Part shown: positions 23,175 through 28,109 of the stretch, piece after piece | Layout of the letters: each line of letters begins with the position of its first letter | Position numbering within the stretch: the stretch's first letter is position 1 | Translations under genes and position numbers: made by a program | The notes under the pieces: model-generated | Seen by the model: the letters and a program-made list of their open reading frames with translations, nothing else | What the model was told of the DNA's origin: nothing | Databases searched by the model: none | From: CAYJII01 sp964370225 | GTDB lineage: Bacteria; Bacillota; Clostridia; Oscillospirales; Ruminococcaceae | Assembly (NCBI GenBank): GCA_964370225.1 | Contig: CAYJII010000034.1 | Span: 1-28,109, forward strand | Direction: 5' to 3' | Length of the DNA: 28,109 nt

Positions 23175-24569
23175 CTAACCAACCATGATTTTTCCTTCTG
23201 GTATGACTTGGTTTTTGATGTCGTTGTTCCTCATTGATAAGGATAGTGCAATGGAAACAGGCCCCACTCTACCTAAGAACATTGTGAACGCGAGAATCAT
23301 TAATGGGAATAGCTGAACTACACTTGTAGCTCCAGAGGAAAGCCCAACTGTAGCAAATGCGGAAACGGATTCAAACAACGCATCGATGTCATCCACTCTG
23401 ATCGAGGTGCTTTCGTGTATGCCCAAGCTGACGATAGCTGTGGTGGTCATTACAGCGAAAAATCCAATAAGCGAAACGGTGAGCGACTTATACACTACAG
23501 TTTTTGGTACGGATCTGCCAAGTATTGAAGTGTCGTCCCTACCGCGAACAACTGAGACTACTGTCATAACGATTACCACAAAGGTAGTAACCTTGATACC
23601 TCCACCTGTTGAACCAGGAGCAGCACCGATGAACATTAATATAATGGAGAAAAGCTTAGTTATTCCATGCATCGAATTAATATCGAAGGTGTTAAACCCA
23701 GCAGTTCTACAACTTACGGATAAGAATAGTGAGTTCACAATTTTTTCGAGTATCGACATATTGCCGATAGTAGCGGGATTGTCCCACTCGGAAATTAGAA
23801 TTAATAGTGCGCCACCGAACATGAGGATACCGGTAGTGAGCAAAACAATTTTGGTGTGGAGCATCATTTTTTTGGTGGTGAAGTAGTTTTTGAGGTCATG
23901 CCATGCAATGAAACCAAAACCACCGCAAAGTACAAGTACCATGATTACTACAAGCAAATAGATATTATCTGAGTATGTAGTTAAGCTAGAGTAATCGCCC
24001 AACCTACCTAAAATGTCAAAACCAGCATTACAAAATGCGCTGATTGAGATGAATACAGAAACAAATATTCCTTCAACACCAAACTGTGGAATAAACACGA
24101 ATGAGAGCAAAATTGCACCAATTAGCTCGACTGTGAATGTAAAGGTCATAACCATTTTAACCAGTTTGTTTACACCTGACATTGAGCCAGAGTTGATAGA
24201 TTCTTGTGCAAGGTGTAGAGACTTTAGTCCTAGTCGCTTTCGTATGATTAAGTTGAAGAATGTTGTGAAAGTAACAAGACCTAAACCGCCTAGCTGAATT
24301 AGAGCTAGGATAATGCCCTGGCCGAATCCAGAGTAGTAGTTGTAGGTATCAACCACGACTAAGCCTGTTACACAGGTTGCACTGGTCGCAGTAAAAAATG
24401 CGGTGTGAAACGAGGTGAATGCGCCACTCTTTGAACTAATGGGCAGCATTAACATTAATGTGCCAAATGCTATGATGAGAGCAAAGCTTATCATAATTAC
24501 GCGGGCAGGGTTGTTCATAATGTTTTTAAATCTAGATTTTGCTGGTATTCGCTTAAGCTTAATGTTCAC
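23175..24569 (-). CDS. ktrB: Ktr/Trk potassium uptake membrane subunit
   Basis: KtrB is the channel-like subunit of the Na+-dependent potassium uptake system; a cytoplasmic RCK subunit (KtrA) gates it. The 464-residue protein shows the four pore repeats: SATCVTGL (filter at 65-69), SAFCNAGF, SCRTAGFNT and SAFATVGLS, plus the gating-loop region GAAPGSTGGGIK and the typical KtrB C-terminal ending PEGKIMVG. The start is a GTG (24567-24569) with AAGGAG 7 nt upstream. No ktrA lies next to it in the window, which ends its transcript at 23117-23151. The length and the short C-terminus favour KtrB over the longer TrkH. Confidence 0.93.
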   Translation of the reverse strand: MNIKLKRIPAKSRFKNIMNNPARVIMISFALIIAFGTLMLMLPISSKSGAFTSFHTAFFTATSATCVTGLVVVDTYNYYSGFGQGIILALIQLGGLGLVTFTTFFNLIIRKRLGLKSLHLAQESINSGSMSGVNKLVKMVMTFTFTVELIGAILLSFVFIPQFGVEGIFVSVFISISAFCNAGFDILGRLGDYSSLTTYSDNIYLLVVIMVLVLCGGFGFIAWHDLKNYFTTKKMMLHTKIVLLTTGILMFGGALLILISEWDNPATIGNMSILEKIVNSLFLSVSCRTAGFNTFDINSMHGITKLFSIILMFIGAAPGSTGGGIKVTTFVVIVMTVVSVVRGRDDTSILGRSVPKTVVYKSLTVSLIGFFAVMTTTAIVSLGIHESTSIRVDDIDALFESVSAFATVGLSSGATSVVQLFPLMILAFTMFLGRVGPVSIALSLSMRNNDIKNQVIPEGKIMVG

Positions 24570-24746
24570 AAAAAAACTCCTTAAATTACATATATTTAGC
24601 GCTTAAAAAGCAAATTTACATTTAGTATATATAGTTTTCAACTTAAGTATAGCAAAGAAATACAAATAATACAATATGATTTGGTATAAAAAGTGAGTTT
24701 TTATATATTAATATATGCTAATAAGCAATGCCTGTTTTTGTAAAAC

Positions 24747-24775
24747 TTGATTTTTTTAATAAGTTATAATATAAT
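24747..24775 (+). promoter_or_regulatory. promoter of lon
   Basis: TTGATT (24747-24752), 17-bp spacer, perfect TATAAT (24770-24775), 53 bp before the lon start. No CIRCE and no clear CtsR-type direct repeat is visible around it. Confidence 0.75.
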
Positions 24776-24828
24776 GAGGGTACAAAGAATGCTTATACAC
24801 TATACAGCAAAGAATAAGGAGAATATAT

Positions 24829-27231
24829 ATGAAAGAAAAACAAATAGCGATACCAGCTCTTGCGATGCGTGGTTTGGTGCTGTTTGAAGGGCTGTCTTTA
24901 CATTTTGACGTAGCAAGGAAAAAGTCTATCATGGCTTTAGGAGAAGCGATGAGCCGAGATAGAAATATTTTTTTAGTAGCACAAAAAGATATTACTACAG
25001 AAAACCCAGGCGGAAGCGACGTGTATAATTACGGAGTGATAGCTAATATAAAACAGATGCTAAAACCTCAAGACGGAATAGTTAGAGTATTCGTCGAGGG
25101 AATTAAGCGAGCAAAGATAGTTGAAGTTTTGGATGAAAAGCCATTTTTAAATTTTATGGTAACGCCTGAACCTTTAAAACCGATTACAAAAATTCAGACT
25201 GAAGAAATTACTGCGCTCATGCGTGTAGTTAAAACAGTTTTTGAACAGTACAGTGTTGTTGTGCCAAAAATGTCACGCGAGATTATTTTAGATGCACTGG
25301 CACAGGATGATCCATATGAATTATTTGAATCGATTGTATTTAATATTATGCTCAAATATGAGGAAAGACAACAACTGCTCGAAGCTAAAAATATTTACCT
25401 AAGACTTAAAATTTTAGCAGAAATTTTAAGTCAAGAAACGGAAATTTTGGCGTATGAACGTGATATATACGAGCAAGTTCGCATACAAATGGACAAAAAT
25501 CAGCGTGAATACTATTTGCGTGAACAAATGCGAGTTATATCAGGGCAACTTGGAGAAGGCGAAAACCCTCAAGAAGAAGCGACTGAGTTCATGGACGATA
25601 TTTCATTAATTGCAAATATCTCTGATGAATCGCGTGATAAACTATATAAAGAAGCAGCAAGGCTATATAAAATGCCACCTAATTCGCAAGAAGCGAATGT
25701 TATTCGTGGATATCTTGAGACTTGCCTTGATTTGCCATGGGATAATGCAACAAAGGATAGTCTTGATTTGATAAAAGCTGAGAAAATCCTAGAAAAGGAC
25801 CATTTTGGATTAGAAGCAGTAAAAGAAAGAATACTTGAAATTTTAGCAGTAAGACAACTTGCTCCCGATATTAAAGGGCAAATCATTTGCTTAGTAGGCC
25901 CTCCTGGGGTAGGGAAAACTTCTATTGCAAAGAGTATTGCAAAAACGATGAACAAAGCTTATGTAAGGCTTTCTCTTGGAGGAGTGCGTGACGAGTCTGA
26001 CATTAGAGGGCATAGAAAAACTTATGTTGGAGCGATGCCGGGACGAATAGTAAATGCGCTTAAACAAGCTAAAACACGTAATCCGCTGATACTTCTTGAT
26101 GAGATTGATAAAATGGGTAATGACTTTAGAGGTGACCCAGCGTCAGCTATGCTAGAAGTTCTTGACTCCGAGCAAAACTACGCTTTCCGCGACCATTATC
26201 TCGAAATTCCGTTTGATTTAAGTGAAGTCATGTTCTTGACTACTGCCAATGATTTGGGTACCGTTCCTGCACCTTTATTGGATAGAATGGAAGTTATTGA
26301 GCTGTCTAGCTACACTAGAGAAGAAAAATATAATATAGCAAAAAAACATCTTGTGGCTAAGCAAGTTAAAAGGCATGGACTAACAGGAAAAGATATCAGT
26401 TTCACGGCTGAGGGAATATATACACTAATCGACAGATACACTAGAGAAGCTGGTGTGCGTAAATTAGAAAGAGCAATTTCAAATGTGTGCAGAAAAGTAG
26501 CTAAACTTAGGGTTATGGATGGTTTTAAGAAAGTTAGTGTTAATGAAACTATGCTTGCAAAATTACTCGGACCTAAGAAATACAGGATTGAAAAAATCGA
26601 GCAATTCGACTCAATCGGCAGCGTAACAGGGCTTGCATGGACTTCTGTTGGTGGAGAAACAATGAATATTGAAGTGCTGACTGTTAAAGGAACTGGCAAG
26701 GTAGAAATGACAGGAAGCCTTGGTAAAGTAATGACAGAGTCTGCAAAAATTGCTGTGAGTATTGTTAGAAACTTGGCGGAAAAATATGATATTAATCCAG
26801 ATTTCTATAAAGACAAGGATATACACATACATGCACCTGAGGGAGCAGTGCCAAAAGATGGTCCTTCTGCGGGGGTTACTATGGTAACAGCGCTTGTATC
26901 AGAGCTATCTGAGTCGTATGTAAGGCATGATGTAGCTATGACGGGTGAGGTGTCGCTACGAGGCAGAGTAATGCCTATTGGTGGACTTAAAGAAAAAGCT
27001 ATTGCGGCGTATAGAGCGGGTATAAAAACGGTGATAATACCTTATGACAATAAACCTGATATCGATAAGTTTACTGATACAATAAAAGAGAACATTAAGT
27101 TTATACCTGTAAAAGATATACAAGATGTGCTTGATATAGCGTTAGTGCCTAAAGAAAAAATCAATATAAAAAATAATATTGTAATCGCAGCGGAAGATGT
27201 ATGCGATTTGAGCAAAAAAATACCTAATTAA
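24829..27231 (+). CDS. lon: ATP-dependent protease Lon (La)
   Basis: Lon degrades misfolded and regulatory proteins in the cytoplasm as a hexamer. The 800-residue protein has the N-terminal LON substrate domain (about 1-205), a coiled helical linker, the AAA+ module with Walker A GPPGVGKT at 357-364 and Walker B LILLDEIDK at 420-428, and the C-terminal peptidase domain with the Ser-Lys dyad: Ser680 in PKDGPSAG and Lys723 in GLKEKA, 43 residues apart exactly as in E. coli Lon. AAGGAG precedes the ATG. It is followed by ysxC, as in Bacillus. The 30-residue tail after the domain (ending DLSKKIPN) is a little longer than average. Confidence 0.98.
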   Translation: MKEKQIAIPALAMRGLVLFEGLSLHFDVARKKSIMALGEAMSRDRNIFLVAQKDITTENPGGSDVYNYGVIANIKQMLKPQDGIVRVFVEGIKRAKIVEVLDEKPFLNFMVTPEPLKPITKIQTEEITALMRVVKTVFEQYSVVVPKMSREIILDALAQDDPYELFESIVFNIMLKYEERQQLLEAKNIYLRLKILAEILSQETEILAYERDIYEQVRIQMDKNQREYYLREQMRVISGQLGEGENPQEEATEFMDDISLIANISDESRDKLYKEAARLYKMPPNSQEANVIRGYLETCLDLPWDNATKDSLDLIKAEKILEKDHFGLEAVKERILEILAVRQLAPDIKGQIICLVGPPGVGKTSIAKSIAKTMNKAYVRLSLGGVRDESDIRGHRKTYVGAMPGRIVNALKQAKTRNPLILLDEIDKMGNDFRGDPASAMLEVLDSEQNYAFRDHYLEIPFDLSEVMFLTTANDLGTVPAPLLDRMEVIELSSYTREEKYNIAKKHLVAKQVKRHGLTGKDISFTAEGIYTLIDRYTREAGVRKLERAISNVCRKVAKLRVMDGFKKVSVNETMLAKLLGPKKYRIEKIEQFDSIGSVTGLAWTSVGGETMNIEVLTVKGTGKVEMTGSLGKVMTESAKIAVSIVRNLAEKYDINPDFYKDKDIHIHAPEGAVPKDGPSAGVTMVTALVSELSESYVRHDVAMTGEVSLRGRVMPIGGLKEKAIAAYRAGIKTVIIPYDNKPDIDKFTDTIKENIKFIPVKDIQDVLDIALVPKEKINIKNNIVIAAEDVCDLSKKIPN

Positions 27232-27249
27232 TTAAAATGATATTTTGCA

Positions 27250-27285
27250 AAAATTCCTCTTTTCTTTTGAGTGAAGAGGAATTTT
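27250..27285 (+). other. hairpin between lon and ysxC (possible attenuator)
   Basis: A 12-bp perfect stem (27250-27261 with 27274-27285), 12-nt loop, ending in TTTT, 18 bp after the lon stop and just before the ysxC ribosome binding site. It resembles a weak intrinsic terminator and could lower ysxC expression relative to lon. Confidence 0.6.
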
Positions 27286-27306
27286 ATGCAATATGCGGAG
27301 GAAAAA

Positions 27307-27888
27307 ATGAATTTTAATAAAGCTGAATTTACAACATCGTATGGAATATCAAGCCAGCTACCTAAAAGCGATGTCGTCGAAGTTGCGTTTGCAGGACGCT
27401 CTAATGTTGGGAAGTCCTCACTGATAAATAAGGTGCTTAATCGTAAGTCGCTTGCGAGAGTATCTTCTATGCCTGGTAAAACCATTACGATAAACTACTA
27501 TAAGGTGGATACAATAAATTTTGTGGATTTGCCTGGATATGGTTATGCTAAATCATCGAAAAGCGAAATTGCGCGTTGGTCAAAACTTATAGAGGATTAT
27601 TTTCGCGACAACGATAATTTGCGTTTAGTAGTATCGCTTATCGATATGCGACATCCGCCAACAAAATTAGACATCGATATGATAAATTTCTTAATTGATG
27701 CAGGGTATCCGTTTATAGTTGTCTTGACAAAAGCGGACAAACTGAATAAAGGGGAGACAAAAAAACGCCTCGAATTAATCAGAAGTGAGCTTCCATGCGG
27801 GGAAGATATAAAAATAATTCCATGTTCGTCATCAAATGGTCAAGGTATGGATGAACTGAAAGAAATTATCACAGATGTATCAATGTGA
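27307..27888 (+). CDS. ysxC: YsxC/EngB-type ribosome assembly GTPase
   Basis: YsxC is an essential GTPase for 50S ribosome subunit assembly in Bacillus. The 193-residue product has G1 GRSNVGKSS (30-38), the switch segment VSSMPGKTITINYY, G3 DLPGYGYA, G4 TKAD and G5-like CSSSNGQG. The start chosen is ATG 27307-27309, 5 nt after GGAGG; longer in-frame starts upstream (GTG at 27271, ATG at 27286) would place the ribosome binding site inside the gene and the hairpin in coding sequence. It is the second gene of a lon-ysxC unit. Confidence 0.96.
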   Translation: MNFNKAEFTTSYGISSQLPKSDVVEVAFAGRSNVGKSSLINKVLNRKSLARVSSMPGKTITINYYKVDTINFVDLPGYGYAKSSKSEIARWSKLIEDYFRDNDNLRLVVSLIDMRHPPTKLDIDMINFLIDAGYPFIVVLTKADKLNKGETKKRLELIRSELPCGEDIKIIPCSSSNGQGMDELKEIITDVSM

Positions 27889-27914
27889 CATATTGTTTTA
27901 AAAAACAACAAAAC

Positions 27915-27950
27915 TTTAGTGTAAATATTACAAACTAAAATATTTTTTTT
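27915..27950 (+). terminator. probable terminator after ysxC
   Basis: TTTAGTGTAA (27915-27924) pairs with TTAC and ACTAAA (27928-27931, 27934-27939) with a 2-nt bulge, followed by eight T (27943-27950). The stem is AT-rich, so it is less certain than the others. Confidence 0.6.
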
Positions 27951-27958
27951 AAAAAGTG

Positions 27959-27987
27959 TTGACAAATGCAAGTTTATTTGGTAAAAT
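27959..27987 (+). promoter_or_regulatory. promoter of tRNA-Val
   Basis: Perfect TTGACA (27959-27964), 17-bp spacer and TAAAAT (27982-27987), about 44 bp before the mature 5' end of the tRNA. Confidence 0.82.
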
Positions 27988-27990
27988 AAT

Positions 27991-28026
27991 ATTCGTCGCT
28001 GAAACACACCCCAGAAAGTGACGAAT
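27991..28026 (+). other. inverted repeat in the tRNA 5' leader
   Basis: ATTCGTC (27991-27997) pairs with GACGAAT (28020-28026), with an inner CTG/CAG pairing possible. It would form a hairpin in the pre-tRNA leader that ends 4 nt before the RNase P cleavage site. Confidence 0.45.
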
Positions 28027-28030
28027 GCTT

Positions 28031-28106
28031 GGGAGCATAGCTCAGCTGGGAGAGCATCTGCCTTACAAGCAGAGGGTCACAGGTTCGAGCCCTGTTGTTC
28101 CCACCA
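28031..28106 (+). tRNA. tRNA-Val (anticodon UAC)
   Basis: A 76-nt cloverleaf: the acceptor stem GGGAGCA pairs with TGTTCCC with one G-U pair, the D arm is AGCTCAGCTGGGAGAGC, the anticodon arm has a 7-nt loop CTTACAA (anticodon TAC, reads GUA and other Val codons), the T arm carries GGTTCGAGCC, and the CCA end is encoded (28104-28106). More tRNA genes may follow beyond the window. Confidence 0.96.
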
Positions 28107-28109
28107 TAT

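Noticed and set aside
23386..23886. 166-codon open frame opposite ktrB
   Set aside because: It overlaps pore repeats of a strongly supported transporter; no ribosome binding site or recognisable domain.
27271..27306. Longer N-terminus for YsxC from GTG 27271 or ATG 27286
   Set aside because: The GGAGG site serves ATG 27307, and the extension overlaps a hairpin arm and has no family match.

Overview
The window is a 28.1-kb piece of a low-GC, Gram-positive-type (Bacillota, most likely Clostridia-like) chromosome. The reasons are AT-rich intergenic DNA, GGAG/GGAGG ribosome binding sites before most genes, several TTG and GTG starts, vegetative promoters close to TTGACA-N17-TATAAT, an HrcA/CIRCE heat-shock operon, a lon-ysxC pair as in Bacillus, acetate kinase, and a vestigial 2[4Fe-4S] ferredoxin. 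A run of exactly 100 N inside a repetitive coding region shows it is a draft assembly. Nothing looks like a prophage, IS element or CRISPR array, so this is mostly core chromosome with a few less-characterised modules.

Layout. 1-2290 (minus): hrcA-grpE-dnaK heat-shock operon with a perfect CIRCE and a sigma-A promoter; dnaK runs off the left edge. 2337-4931: divergent tmcAL (acetate-dependent tRNA modification) and ackA (acetate kinase), with overlapping divergent promoter elements and similar terminator hairpins at the two outer ends. 4933-7636 (plus): a compact three-gene unit of a tiny membrane protein, a sn-glycerol-1-phosphate dehydrogenase and an uncharacterised radical SAM enzyme. 7652-9634 (minus): a GHL6-like putative glycoside hydrolase, divergent from trxB plus a cupin protein (9783-11172). 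11259-12266 (minus): galE, divergent from an xpaC-telA pair (12552-15297) whose TelA has an N-terminal Q/P/A repeat that broke the assembly. 15383-16480: HD-GYP protein. 16588-17862: MATE transporter. 17981-19330: membrane methyl-accepting chemotaxis-like receptor with a possible sigma-D promoter. 19343-19533: frameshifted ferredoxin remnant. 19638-21647 (minus): lone HyuA-type hydantoinase/oxoprolinase subunit. 21820-23047: SPFH membrane protein followed 1 nt later by a ribbon-helix-helix protein. 23175-24569 (minus): KtrB/TrkH potassium transporter subunit. 24829-27888: lon and ysxC. 28031-28106: tRNA-Val(UAC).

Most units are cleanly bounded by hairpin terminators. Functional themes are protein quality control (HrcA, GrpE, DnaK, Lon), acetate metabolism (AckA, TmcAL), envelope and membrane biology (G1P dehydrogenase, SPFH, XpaC/TelA, KtrB, MATE), signalling (HD-GYP, MCP) and carbohydrate use (GalE, glycoside hydrolase). 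The best candidates for undescribed biology are the G1P dehydrogenase/radical SAM/small membrane protein unit and the SPFH-RHH pair. No stretch over 300 bases lacks a gene; the longest, between galE and xpaC, holds the two divergent promoters.
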